The notes beneath the pieces are model-generated. The model did not search any database and was not told the origin of the DNA. It saw only the letters and a program-made list of their open reading frames with translations. Below, one piece after another: positions 38,231 through 47,978 of a stretch of DNA of 64,000 nt. How positions within the stretch are numbered: position 1 is the first letter of the stretch; every line of letters starts with the position of its first letter. The stretch is from Corynebacterium sp. (GTDB lineage Bacteria; Actinomycetota; Actinomycetes; Mycobacteriales; Mycobacteriaceae), in NCBI GenBank assembly GCA_030531005.1, contig JAUMTW010000004.1:1-64000 (forward strand). Direction: 5' to 3'. The translations under genes and the position numbers were made by a program.

Positions 38231-38948
38231 GGGGTCTCTTTTCTATAGTGAGATTTCTTCAGTGAAGCCACCGTGTTGACGGCTTAGCCCTCAAGTCTAG
38301 GGGCCGGGAGTAGCAACCGGTCAAACTGATGTGTCGCAATTCATAAGGCGAAACGTTGATTGAGTAGTGGTGTCTAAACAAGTAAGGAGAACATGCAGGC
38401 TAGTTCATATTTTTGATCCTTGCTCTGGAGGGAAACTGAGTGATTGTCGGCAAAAAGTGCACCAGTTGATGGTCAGCGACCGCTGAACATGCACGCCACA
38501 ACATCGGCGTGACACTATTGGTGGGTCTTATAGCCGGGGTGCTTTCTCCGATTGTATGAAGTTGGGCTTGGGATCACCGTGGCCCACCACGTAGCGCAGA
38601 GCGCAAGGAAACTAACCCGCCGCAGACATCATTTGTGTAGAATTTTCGCAGTGGGAGGAACATTTCTCGGTGTGTATTGGCTACATCGTATGCAAGGGAA
38701 TGCAAAAAATATGCACTGCGATCTACGTAACCGGATAAGCGGGCAATCTAAAGCAACCTAAAGCAGAAGCACCGTTAAATGTAGTTTCGTGCTAAACAGC
38801 ACGCATGCTCCCCCTGCTCCTGACTGATGCTGCCGGATACTCTAGTGGTCTGTGGTCTTATTCCCGAGAAAGTGCTTACCAGGGCGATATTCACATACCT
38901 GGGTAGCCCTGCTCGGCAGGCGAGGGCAGGGTTATTCGCCGTGCGGGC
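38231..38948. other. Intergenic region before the ABC exporter
   Basis: About 720 bp in which I see no convincing gene, RNA or repeat. It must hold the promoters of the leftward reductase and the rightward ABC operon. Confidence 0.55.
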
Positions 38949-40541
38949 GTGAAAACTGGCAGAATTGCCCGTGTGAACCAAGTAGCAATGCCACCAATGC
39001 CCGCCATCCCAGGGCCAGCCATGCGGCCATCGAAACTGCCTACCGCAACGGATCGCCGCTGGCTGGTACGGACCGTGTTCTCGCAACGCCCTTGGTCATT
39101 TATCGGCTCTCTTGGTATGGCAGTGAGTTTCATATGCAATGGCATGCTGCCAGTAGCAATCGGCTATGCAATTGATCGCGGGGTTGCCCAAGGCGAGATG
39201 CAATCGGTGCTTCGGTGGGGGATTGCCATCCTAGCCCTTGGCGTTGTTGGGATGGCCGCACAATACACTGGCATGTTCTTCGCTTTACGCTCCGAGCAAT
39301 TTATTGCTCATGACCTGCGTATGGTCTTAAGCGAACGAATCCAAGACCCTCGTGGGTTTAAAGACGCCCGCTACAGTCCAGGTGATCTGCTTTCAATTGC
39401 GAGTACCGATGTGAATCGGGTCTCGCGTTGCGTGATCATGACTATCTTTCCCGTCGCAGAGATTTCTTCTGTGCTCTATGTAACGGTCATGCTCTTTTTC
39501 ATCCACCCAATTCTAGGATTAGCGTTATTGATCGCGGTCCCATTGCTGGTGTTGCTTGCGGGAAAACTCTCCCAACCACTGCGCAAGCGCTCTTTAGTGC
39601 GGCAACAACGTTTGGGTGCAACCGCTGCTAAAGCCACCGATTATCTGCAAGGCTTACGCGTGATTAAGGGGTTGGCAGCAGTACTTCCTGCACAACGCAA
39701 CTATAAGCAACAATCCGATGCTGCGTATACGGCCACCATCGGAGCCGCAGCTGCGCAAGCAACCTTATTTGCCGTTACTCAAATTGCCGGACTGGTATTT
39801 GTGGTTGGCATCACCGTAGTTGCAGGCTTGTTGGCTATCGATGGCGATATCAGTATTGGCCAGTGCATTGCGGCAATTGGCCTAGCGCAATTTATCGTAA
39901 CCCCGGTAACCATGTTGGGGCGCAACATCGCTACTGTGTGGGCGAGCGGATCTGCTAGTGCCCAGCGCATTCGGGAACTACTGAACACTGATTATTCCCG
40001 CAGCGAAACCTTAGGGGAGCCAACTGCCACCGCTTTGCAATCCAGCCTGCCCAAAGGCTTGGTGGTCGTCCCCGCTGAGGAATTGGCAAGCATGCGCGAT
40101 CTTGCGTTTTTAGTCGCTGATAACGTGCGCATTGCGCCGCATACTGCACAACTGTTCTCTGGCACGGTAGGCGAGAATATTTCCCTCGATGCGACCGAAG
40201 CCCGTGTGGCTTTAGAGCTTGCCCATGGGGCAGATATCCCTGGGGGAATTGCACGGGAAGTCGGGGAAGCCGGAATGAACCTTTCCGGCGGACAACGTCA
40301 ACGTGTGGCTCTAGCACGCGCCTTAGCAAGTAAGGCTGACGTTCTCATGCTGCAAGATCCGATTACTGCCGTAGACTCGCTGACTGCCGCTGTTATTGTC
40401 GATGCCGTCTACACGCATCGCCGCGGACAAACCACAGTAGTCATTTCGCCTGCACCTGTATGGCGCAATAAGGCAGATGCGCAACTTTCTCCGGCAGCAT
40501 TCAATGAGCTTGTGAACCAGGCAATAAAGGCGGGCGCATGA
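38949..40541 (+). CDS. ABC exporter half-transporter, degenerate NBD lacking Walker A
   Basis: 530-residue half-transporter: an N-terminal ABC exporter membrane domain with about six helices (residues about 40-330), then a shortened nucleotide-binding domain. In the NBD I can see the gTvgENI segment (LFSGTVGENI), a perfect signature LSGGQRQR (about 445) and a Walker B region in which the catalytic Glu position is replaced (LMLQDPITAVDS). There is no GxxGxGKS Walker A, and the segment that should hold it is about 50 residues too short (from LPKGLVVV to APHTAQLF). The partner gene overlaps by ATGA. Start is uncertain: GTG 38949 is used, ATG 38988 or 38997 are alternatives. Substrate unknown. 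Confidence 0.85.
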   Translation: MKTGRIARVNQVAMPPMPAIPGPAMRPSKLPTATDRRWLVRTVFSQRPWSFIGSLGMAVSFICNGMLPVAIGYAIDRGVAQGEMQSVLRWGIAILALGVVGMAAQYTGMFFALRSEQFIAHDLRMVLSERIQDPRGFKDARYSPGDLLSIASTDVNRVSRCVIMTIFPVAEISSVLYVTVMLFFIHPILGLALLIAVPLLVLLAGKLSQPLRKRSLVRQQRLGATAAKATDYLQGLRVIKGLAAVLPAQRNYKQQSDAAYTATIGAAAAQATLFAVTQIAGLVFVVGITVVAGLLAIDGDISIGQCIAAIGLAQFIVTPVTMLGRNIATVWASGSASAQRIRELLNTDYSRSETLGEPTATALQSSLPKGLVVVPAEELASMRDLAFLVADNVRIAPHTAQLFSGTVGENISLDATEARVALELAHGADIPGGIAREVGEAGMNLSGGQRQRVALARALASKADVLMLQDPITAVDSLTAAVIVDAVYTHRRGQTTVVISPAPVWRNKADAQLSPAAFNELVNQAIKAGA

Positions 40542-42358
40542 ACCAGCATTCCGATTCCATAGATGTCACCGTGGCAGGAGACAGCACAAACCACAACGCG
40601 CGCCTGGCAAGCAATAAAGAAATCTTCGCCCACCTGCGGATCTTGCTGCGCGCAATACCACGCGCGCGCACCTATAGCATGTGCAGCTTAGTATTACTTG
40701 CCATCGCCTCCTGGTGCATGGTGAGTATTCCAGCGCACATGGGCCAGATGGTCGATATCATCCAAGCCGATGATGCCAGCACCGCAATATGGCACGAATG
40801 TGCCCGTATGCTTACCATGGCCATCACCAGTGGCCTGCTCTTCGCCCTCGGCATCTACTTACTCAGTGCCAAAGTCAGTGAGGTGTTGCTCGCAAGTCTG
40901 CGGGTGACCATGGTTAATACCACTCTAGAATTGCCACTACACCAAATAGAAGATGCCGGCACTGGTGATCTGGTGAGTCGCTCGACCGACGACGTCGCTG
41001 AACTCTCTACCGCGCTTGACGAGACCTTGCCAGTATTAGGGCTATCCACCTTTACTTTGGGTGCCGCCATCATCGCTTTTAGCAAAATTAACCCTTGGTT
41101 CTTAATCGTTGTGGCAGTAATTGCCCCGATTGCCTGGCTGGCAGGAAAGCAATATGTTAGTCAGGCACCAACTCGCTATGCAGCAGAGCGTGCCGCAATG
41201 GGACAGCGTGCGCGTAGTCTGCTCGAAGCCATTCAAGGAGCCGAAACTGTACGCGCCTTCCAACTCCAGGAGCGCACCGGTAAGCAACTCGAGCAGGCGT
41301 CAAAGGCAGTAGTCGCCAATGGGTTACAAGCACGCATGCTTATGATCACGCTCAATGCCCACATGGCTCTAGCACGGACCACAGCGGTACTTACTGCATT
41401 AGCGATCGGCTACTGGCAAGTCCAAGCCCATGATCTCTCCACAGGTGCCGTCACCACCGCATTATTGCTGATCATCCAAATCTTTGGGCCTTTTATGATG
41501 CTGATGCGCAGTTTGGACACTGTGCAATCCGGCTGGGCATCCCTGGCCCGTATCGTTGGCATTAGCGCAACGATGCAGCCACCCGCACTTGACTACCTGG
41601 AAAATACTCCAGAAAAGCGTGGCCATATCCAATTCGAACACGTCAACTTCAGCTACGATGCCCAACACCCCATCTTGCAAGACGTCTGCTTCGAGGTAGC
41701 ACCTGGTGGAAGTCTCGCACTGGTAGGCCCAACCGGCGCCGGGAAATCCACCATCGCAGCCCTGATAGCCGGAATCCGCCTACCAGATAGCGGACAAGTA
41801 CTCATCGATGGCCACCCAATCCATCAATATCGTGACTCCCAGCGCTATGGACGCATCGCTTTGATTTCCCAGGAAGTCCACATCTTTTCCGGAAACCTGC
41901 GCGAAGATCTACTTCTTGCAAAACCACAAGCAACCGATGAGGAAATCCACGCAGCTCTGCAACTAGCAGGCCTGGAAACCTGGATAGCAGGACTTGCAGA
42001 TGGCTTGGATACCAAAGTCGGTGCAGGAGGAATGAGCCTAGAACCAGTGCGCGGCCAACAATTAGCCATTGCACGTATCGCGTTATTCGACCCCGCGATT
42101 GTCATCATGGATGAAGCAACCGCAGAGGCAGGAAGTCAACATGCCGCAGCCTTAGAGGCAGCAGCAGCACGCTTACAAGAAAACCGCACCGTAGTGCTGG
42201 TAGCACATCGCCTGGATCAAGCAGCCCAAGCCGATGTCATCCTCGTAATCAATAACGGGCACATCGCTGAGGCCGGCAGCCACCAAGAGCTTCTCGCCGA
42301 GAATGGAGCCTACGCCCACATGTGGCAAGCCTGGCAAGCAGGCAAAAGCACAGAATAA
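40538..42358 (+). CDS. ABC exporter half-transporter with intact ATP site
   Basis: 606-residue partner of the upstream subunit. The membrane domain spans about residues 40-320. The NBD has Walker A GPTGAGKST (about 396-404), Q-loop ISQEVHIFSG, Walker B IVIMDEAT with the catalytic Glu, and H-loop VLVAHRL. Its signature motif is degenerate: SLEPVRGQQ replaces LSGGQ. Together with the upstream subunit it can form exactly one complete ATP site, made of this Walker A and B plus the partner's LSGGQ. The start overlaps the upstream stop (ATGA), so synthesis is coupled. Heterodimeric exporter; cargo unknown. Confidence 0.92.
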   Translation: MNQHSDSIDVTVAGDSTNHNARLASNKEIFAHLRILLRAIPRARTYSMCSLVLLAIASWCMVSIPAHMGQMVDIIQADDASTAIWHECARMLTMAITSGLLFALGIYLLSAKVSEVLLASLRVTMVNTTLELPLHQIEDAGTGDLVSRSTDDVAELSTALDETLPVLGLSTFTLGAAIIAFSKINPWFLIVVAVIAPIAWLAGKQYVSQAPTRYAAERAAMGQRARSLLEAIQGAETVRAFQLQERTGKQLEQASKAVVANGLQARMLMITLNAHMALARTTAVLTALAIGYWQVQAHDLSTGAVTTALLLIIQIFGPFMMLMRSLDTVQSGWASLARIVGISATMQPPALDYLENTPEKRGHIQFEHVNFSYDAQHPILQDVCFEVAPGGSLALVGPTGAGKSTIAALIAGIRLPDSGQVLIDGHPIHQYRDSQRYGRIALISQEVHIFSGNLREDLLLAKPQATDEEIHAALQLAGLETWIAGLADGLDTKVGAGGMSLEPVRGQQLAIARIALFDPAIVIMDEATAEAGSQHAAALEAAAARLQENRTVVLVAHRLDQAAQADVILVINNGHIAEAGSHQELLAENGAYAHMWQAWQAGKSTE

Positions 42359-42416
42359 CGAAGCACTACAAGCAAAGGCACGGAGACCAACCAAAAAACT
42401 CCTCCCAATCCAGCAG

Positions 42417-43253
42417 CTAGCCTGCTCGCCCAATGCCGGCATCGGATTGTCGATACACGAAACCATCAAAGCGATACGGCAAACTCACGACCTCATTGCG
42501 GTTAAAACCCAAATGCTCATGCAGATACCACTGCAAATTAGCCGTCATCTTCGCCCGCGTCTTCTCATTCGCCCGCAACCAATACGACCTGGTATGCATC
42601 AACCGAAAAATATCAGGCACAGCTAATTGCTGCTCCCACTCCAAGCGCACCTCGCGCACCAAATCCCACGGCGGTGCCACTACCGGATAAAACCCCGCAG
42701 CCAAGGTGTCCCCAGCATGCGTAATCCTGGTCAAACGATGCACCCACGGCACCCGCACGTCCAAGGTATTCCACGCCAAAGCTAAGACCCCATCAGGGGC
42801 TGCAACACGAGCTGCCTGCGCACTTGCACGTGTGCTATCAAACCAGTGCCAAGCCTGCGCACAAGCCACCACATCCGCAACACCAGCAGCCAGCGGCAAC
42901 TGATGCGCGTCACCACGTACCCAAACCGCAGAGGATTCAGCGAAGTTTCGCGCAGCCTCCTGCAACATCGCGGCACTTGGATCCACCCCAACGATCAAAG
43001 CATCAGCAAATTCCTGCTGCAACAACATACTCAACTTACCCGTGCCACACCCCACATCAACCACACACCGCGACTCTAGTGGCAGGGATTGCATACACTC
43101 AGCAAGTGCAAGCACAAACGCTTGTGGATAGCCCGGGCGCACCGCATCATAAGCCGCAATGTCTTGCTCATAGGCAGCAGCTGTAGCCTGGCGCTGGGCC
43201 GCGTTACGGAAATTAGGCTGGTGTTGCCGCGAAATTGGGGGAATGTGCGCCAT
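42417..43253 (-). CDS. Class I SAM-dependent methyltransferase
   Basis: 278-residue methyltransferase. SAM motif I is VVDVGCGTGKLSML (about 64-77), acidic-loop GVDPSAAM follows, and VWVRGDAHQLPLAAGVADVV plus AQAWHWFD (motif resembling the HWF family) come next. Substrate unknown. Converges on the ABC exporter operon, with only 58 bp and no clear terminator between them. Start ATG 43253; the N-terminus MAHIPPISRQHQPNF is basic. Confidence 0.85.
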   Translation of the reverse strand: MAHIPPISRQHQPNFRNAAQRQATAAAYEQDIAAYDAVRPGYPQAFVLALAECMQSLPLESRCVVDVGCGTGKLSMLLQQEFADALIVGVDPSAAMLQEAARNFAESSAVWVRGDAHQLPLAAGVADVVACAQAWHWFDSTRASAQAARVAAPDGVLALAWNTLDVRVPWVHRLTRITHAGDTLAAGFYPVVAPPWDLVREVRLEWEQQLAVPDIFRLMHTRSYWLRANEKTRAKMTANLQWYLHEHLGFNRNEVVSLPYRFDGFVYRQSDAGIGRAG

Positions 43254-43300
43254 AACCGAAGATCGAACCCTTCATTCTCTTGCCTGTGATGTCACCTTTC

Positions 43301-43340
43301 CATGATGTTTCTTGCTCATCATGTCTCTTGTTCATCATAT
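43301..43340. repeat. Imperfect 16-bp tandem repeat
   Basis: catgatgtttcttgct (43301-43316), catcatgtctcttgtt (43317-43332) and a partial third copy form a degenerate tandem repeat between the methyltransferase and tRNA-Pro. Confidence 0.6.
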
Positions 43341-43474
43341 GAAGCGAATCTGTGGCCGCGCCGGCCTGCCAATGGAGGTACGACATCATGGGAAAGTAGA
43401 CCTGTGAATCAGTGGATACGTGTGTAGATAAAGAAAAACGAGCCGCACATACCGTGGGCTCGATTCTTGCTGTG

Positions 43475-43548
<74 letters not shown>

Positions 43549-43875
43549 CCGTCGCATAAGCAACAACGATAAAGCATACACCAATCAAACAGGGGTGAAA
43601 AATGCCCAGCTCAATAGGGTAGAAGCACTGGTGGGCTATCGTGGGTGGCGTGCGAGGTACATCAAATGCAGCCAGTTACCAGGGGCGGCGTAACCGTTGT
43701 ACTACCTAGGGTAGGAGGAATGCGCGTACTATGGTAACGATTGCCCGAAAACCATTTTGTGGGCATGTCTGCTTGGAGACGAAGCCGTATCACGCTTGTG
43801 TATTTGTGCAACCACTACAGCAGACATGGGGCATAAGCTGTACAGCAGACGGAAAACTTTCAAGGAGCATTAGCG
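43549..43875. other. Intergenic region between tRNA-Pro and secA2
   Basis: About 330 bp; AAGGAG of secA2 lies at its end. Nothing else recognised. Confidence 0.55.
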
Positions 43876-46167
43876 GTGGCAGGCTTGCAACGATTCTGGG
43901 ACGCACTCGGCGGAAAGTCAGGGCGCAATCAAAAACGCAGCGAGAAGCTCGTCGCCCAAGCTCACGATACCCAAGAAAGCTTCACCAAATACAGTGACGC
44001 CGACCTACAATCTCAAGCGCGCACAATGGTAGGAGACAACGGCATAAGCGATGCCTCTGGCTTCCTAGCCTTGCTTGCCGAGGCAACGAAACGCACCCTG
44101 GGCTACTATCCCTTCGACGTCCAGCTCCAAGCAGCATTACGACTCCTTGAAGGTGATGTCGTACAGATGGATACCGGTGAAGGCAAGACTCTCGTTGGCG
44201 CCCTCGGCGCCGTAGGCTTTGCCCTGCAGGGGAAACGAGTACACCTGATTACCGTTAATGACTACCTCGCACGCCGCGATGCGGCTTGGATGCAACCCCT
44301 GGTCGAATTCTTTGGCCTAAGTGTGGACTATATTTCCGAACAACGTCCAGCAGCAGAACGCCGCAAAGCCTATAACAGCGACATTATCTATGGGCCAGTC
44401 AATGAAATTGGCTTCGACGTGCTGCGCGATCAAACCATCACCCGACCAGAAAACATTGTTCAGGCGCCGGCAGATGTCGCCATTGTTGATGAAGCAGATT
44501 CTGTCCTCGTTGATGAGGCATTGGTACCCCTCGTCCTCGCCGGAAGTGAACCTGGTCAAGCACCAGGGGGCCGCATCACCCATATAGTGCGCTCGCTACG
44601 TGAAAACCGCGATTACACCATCGATGATGACCGCCGCAATGTATTCCTCACCGAAGACGGTACTCACCGCGTTGAACAAGCACTTGGCATCAATTCGCTC
44701 TACGATGACGAACACATCGGGACAACCCTGGTACGCGTGAACGTCGCCTTGCACGCCCAAGCACTACTGGTGCGCGACGTGCATTATATCGTCCGCGACG
44801 GCAAGGTAGGGCTCATCGATACTGCCAAGGGACGAGTTGCCGCATTGCAACGCTGGCCAGATGGACTGCAAGCAGCAGTTGAAGCCAAAGAAGGCCTCGC
44901 GGTTACCGAAGGCGGCAAGATCCTCGATACCATCACCTTGCAAGCACTCATGGGTCGATACCCAATTGTGTGTGGCATGACAGGAACTGCAGTCGAAGCC
45001 ACCGACCAACTCCGCCAATTCTATGATCTCCGTGTCAGTGTCATCCCGCGTAACCGCCCCTTAGAGCGTTTTGATGAGGCAGACCGCGTCTATGCCACCG
45101 CCGCAGAAAAATTCAGTGCCATCATCCAAGAAATCCGCCGCTTGCATGCAAGTGGCCAACCAGTACTTGTTGGCACCCAAGACGTCTCTGAATCAGAGCA
45201 ACTCGCAGCAGCCCTTGCCAGCTATGACATAGCCGTCAATGTGCTCAACGCGAAAAATGATGCCAAAGAAGCTGCCATCATCGCTGAAGCAGGCGACCTG
45301 AACCGGGTAACTGTATCAACCCAAATGGCCGGGCGCGGTACTGACATCAAACTTGGCGGCGCACAGGAAACTGATCGAGATGCCGTGGTCGCAACAGGTG
45401 GGCTGGCAGTTATTGGCACTGCACGCCACCGCACCGCGCGTCTTGACCGGCAGCTCCGAGGCCGCGCTGGGCGCCAAGGGGATCCAGGCTTGTCTATTTT
45501 CTTCGTCTCCTTAGAAGATGACGTGGTTGCCATTGGTGGTGGAGGTAAAAAGGTCTCAGCCCAACCTGATGCCCAGGGCCGGATTGCATCGCCGAAGGTT
45601 AATCACTTCATTGAGCACTGTCAGCGTGTGACCGAAGGTCAGCTGCTTGAGATTCACGCCCAGACCTGGAAGTACAACAAGTTGTTGTCAGAACAGCGCA
45701 AGATTATCGTCGACCGCCGTCGCAAGGTGTTGCACACTGCCCAGGCATGGGAGGAACTTGCATCCAAGGTGCCGTCCAAGGCGCAACGCTTGCAGGAGCT
45801 TGCCCCTGAGGTTCGGGAGCAAGCAGCCCGCGACATTATGCTCTACCACTTAGATATGGGTTGGGCAGATCACCTGGCGTTGCTCAACGATGTCCGCGAA
45901 TCGATTCACCTACGCGCTATTGCAAAGGAAACTCCACTTGACGAGTTCCATCGCATTGCAGTACGCGAATTCAAACAGTTAGCGCAGCGCTGCTTTGATG
46001 AGGCAGTAGAGACCTTTGCTGAAGTGCGAATCGATGAGAAAGGCGCGCACATCGCCGATATGGGGTTGCGCCGTCCCACCGCTACCTGGACGTATATGGT
46101 GAGTGATAACCCGTTAGCGGGTACTGGCAACTCGGTGATGAAGGGCATTGGCGCCATTTTCCGCTAG
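43876..46167 (+). CDS. secA2: Accessory preprotein translocase ATPase SecA2
   Basis: Second SecA of Corynebacteriales, exporting a subset of proteins through SecYEG; 763 residues, shorter than housekeeping SecA because the C-terminal linker and zinc finger are missing. DEAD motor: MDTGEGKT (Walker A, about 97-104), VDEADSVLVDEALVPL (Walker B), GMTGTA, and Q-motif-like YYPFDVQ. Second motor domain has QMAGRGTDIKLGG and RLDRQLRGRAGRQGDPG. GTG start 43876 with AAGGAG upstream. It heads a group shared with M. tuberculosis (secA2, garA, Rv1828-1830). Confidence 0.95.
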   Translation: MAGLQRFWDALGGKSGRNQKRSEKLVAQAHDTQESFTKYSDADLQSQARTMVGDNGISDASGFLALLAEATKRTLGYYPFDVQLQAALRLLEGDVVQMDTGEGKTLVGALGAVGFALQGKRVHLITVNDYLARRDAAWMQPLVEFFGLSVDYISEQRPAAERRKAYNSDIIYGPVNEIGFDVLRDQTITRPENIVQAPADVAIVDEADSVLVDEALVPLVLAGSEPGQAPGGRITHIVRSLRENRDYTIDDDRRNVFLTEDGTHRVEQALGINSLYDDEHIGTTLVRVNVALHAQALLVRDVHYIVRDGKVGLIDTAKGRVAALQRWPDGLQAAVEAKEGLAVTEGGKILDTITLQALMGRYPIVCGMTGTAVEATDQLRQFYDLRVSVIPRNRPLERFDEADRVYATAAEKFSAIIQEIRRLHASGQPVLVGTQDVSESEQLAAALASYDIAVNVLNAKNDAKEAAIIAEAGDLNRVTVSTQMAGRGTDIKLGGAQETDRDAVVATGGLAVIGTARHRTARLDRQLRGRAGRQGDPGLSIFFVSLEDDVVAIGGGGKKVSAQPDAQGRIASPKVNHFIEHCQRVTEGQLLEIHAQTWKYNKLLSEQRKIIVDRRRKVLHTAQAWEELASKVPSKAQRLQELAPEVREQAARDIMLYHLDMGWADHLALLNDVRESIHLRAIAKETPLDEFHRIAVREFKQLAQRCFDEAVETFAEVRIDEKGAHIADMGLRRPTATWTYMVSDNPLAGTGNSVMKGIGAIFR

Positions 46168-46524
46168 ATAAGTTTCCGCTAGGCAGGTATGGGCGGTCTT
46201 TTCCTGGGCGGTTGGGATGTAGCGATGCATTGCACGCATTTTCCCCTCTCATACTCCAGGTGCTAGTGTGACCAATGCGAATAATTGTTGCGTATGAGAT
46301 TGATGTGGCGATATCAACGGAGGTATTGCGCATAAGGAGTTCCGCTCCCGGCGGTGTCAAGTGTTCAGGCTAGATATTGCGGGGTAAGCGGGGGTGAATG
46401 AAAGAATCTCGGCCGCAATAATAGAAACTGTTATATGCTAGAGGCAATGCGTCAGGTATGCCCCAATCTTGCATGGCTTGACTAAACGATAAATGATAAC
46501 TCGAGACAACCCCGGAGGTCTTCA
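46168..46524. other. Intergenic region before odhI
   Basis: About 360 bp with no supported gene; an RBS GGAGG (about 46513-46517) precedes odhI. Confidence 0.55.
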
Positions 46525-46947
46525 ATGAGTGACGACACCCAAGCAGGTCCAGTGCAGACTGAAACCACCTCAGTCTTTCGTGCAGATCTCTTAAAAGAAA
46601 TGGACTCCGCTGCGCAGCATTCGGGCAATGCCGGGGAAATCACCCCGCCAGCCGGCCAAGGTATGCTCGTAGTCAAGCGTGGCTCCAATGCGGGTGCGCG
46701 CTTCCTCCTGGATCAGGCCACTACAACCGCAGGTCGTCACCCAGAAGCTGATATCTTCCTTGATGACGTTACTGTATCGCGTCGTCACGCTGAGTTCCGC
46801 AAGAACGGCGAAACTTACGAGGTTGTTGACGTTGGCAGCCTCAATGGCACCTACGTCAACAAGGAGCCTCAGAATTCTCATGTTCTTCGCGATGGCGATG
46901 AGATTCAGATCGGCAAGTTCCGCTTGGTCTTCTTAACTGGCAAGTAA
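46525..46947 (+). CDS. odhI: OdhI/GarA, FHA inhibitor of 2-oxoglutarate dehydrogenase
   Basis: Small FHA-domain protein that, unphosphorylated, binds and inhibits the E1 subunit of 2-oxoglutarate dehydrogenase; phosphorylation by PknG on the N-terminal threonines switches it off. 140 residues, near the C. glutamicum size. The ETTSVF motif gives T14 and T15. The FHA domain carries GRHPEADIFLDDVTVSRRHAEF and DVGSLNGTYVN, with the usual phosphothreonine-binding Arg and Ser. RBS GGAGG before ATG. Controls the split between TCA cycle and glutamate synthesis. Gene order matches M. tuberculosis garA. Confidence 0.97.
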   Translation: MSDDTQAGPVQTETTSVFRADLLKEMDSAAQHSGNAGEITPPAGQGMLVVKRGSNAGARFLLDQATTTAGRHPEADIFLDDVTVSRRHAEFRKNGETYEVVDVGSLNGTYVNKEPQNSHVLRDGDEIQIGKFRLVFLTGK

Positions 46948-47058
46948 ACATTCCTCGCCGACTTCCTACGAATCGCCACATCAGACTGGAGTGGGGAAGT
47001 CACTGAAGGTTAGCCAGAGCTGTGTCCCCTGTAATAAAAACTAGCTGTGCAAGGATCC

Positions 47059-47784
47059 ATGAGCGCATCACCAAATCCACAGTCGCCGCGGGTAGCTGAG
47101 TCACGTCCTGCCCCTGCGCAGAAGACGATGACAATTCGTTTCGTGCTCGAACGTCTTCAAGATGAGTTCGAAGATGTCTCGTTGTCGAAGATTCGCTACC
47201 TCGAATCCCAGGGACTGATTACCCCGCAGCGCACCAGTTCTGGATACCGCCGTTTTACAGAAGATGATGTCGAGCGTTTGCGTTATGTGTTGCGCGCGCA
47301 GCGGGATGAATATTTGCCGCTGAAGGTTATTCGCGAGCAACTCGACGCGATTGACTCAGGCGCCGTGCGCGCCTTGCCGACCCCAGCAGTCGGCGAGCCT
47401 GTGCACCCAGCACGTCCAGCACGCTTGACTGACCATGATGTCTGTAAGCTCAGCGGTGCGAGTGCAGGTACCTTGCAAGACTTAGTAGATATTGAGCTCA
47501 TCGTCCCTGATCACTTAGGATTCTTTACTTCGAATGATGTTGAAGTTGTAAAGCTTGCAATGAAACTTAAAGACATGGGCGTGAGCAATCGGTTGCTCCG
47601 CAGCTTACGCCTGGCAACTGATCGACAGGTCGAGGTTATTGAGACCACTACCTTGCCTCTTGCCCAGTCAAAGGACGAGGATACTCGGCAACGTGCGGCT
47701 GATGAAGCTCACCAACTGTCTGCGGTGGTTGCTTCGATGAACGCAAAGCTTCTCGGCGCAAAGCTACGCCGCCTACGTCGCTAG
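47059..47784 (+). CDS. ftsR: FtsR, MerR-type transcriptional regulator
   Basis: Counterpart of C. glutamicum FtsR (cg1631), which activates ftsZ, and of M. tuberculosis Rv1828; 241 residues. N-terminal winged HTH: SLSKIRYLESQGLITPQRTSSGYRRF, then DVERLRYVLRAQRDEYLPLKVIREQL. The C-terminal part starts HDVCKLSGASAGTLQDLVD and is a second HTH-like effector domain. ATG 47059 with AAGGA just upstream is better than GTG 47047. It lies 112 nt after odhI and is followed by a terminator. Confidence 0.93.
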   Translation: MSASPNPQSPRVAESRPAPAQKTMTIRFVLERLQDEFEDVSLSKIRYLESQGLITPQRTSSGYRRFTEDDVERLRYVLRAQRDEYLPLKVIREQLDAIDSGAVRALPTPAVGEPVHPARPARLTDHDVCKLSGASAGTLQDLVDIELIVPDHLGFFTSNDVEVVKLAMKLKDMGVSNRLLRSLRLATDRQVEVIETTTLPLAQSKDEDTRQRAADEAHQLSAVVASMNAKLLGAKLRRLRR

Positions 47785-47827
47785 GTTGAAAGGCCAAGGG
47801 GTCACGCAGCCCTGAAAACAAGGAACC

Positions 47828-47856
47828 GCCCGCCATCCGTATCATGGCGGGCTTTC
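47828..47856 (+). terminator. Rho-independent terminator after ftsR
   Basis: Stem gcccgccat (47828-47836) / atggcgggc (47844-47852) followed by tttc. Confidence 0.85.
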
Positions 47857-47978
47857 TGTATAGTCATTATATTCTCAATGCAGAGCAACGCAGGGTGCTG
47901 AAAGAACTGTGCACCACCCAATGAACGCCCATGGCTGCAATCGGAAAAATGGTGTAGCCATATTTAAGAGAAAGGATC

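Noticed and set aside
38552..38761. 69-codon open frame upstream of the ABC operon
   Set aside because: No RBS, no similarity to any family I know, and codon use unlike the neighbours.
42303..42626. 107-codon + strand frame across the end of the ABC operon
   Set aside because: Lies opposite the methyltransferase and overlaps subunit 2 out of frame.
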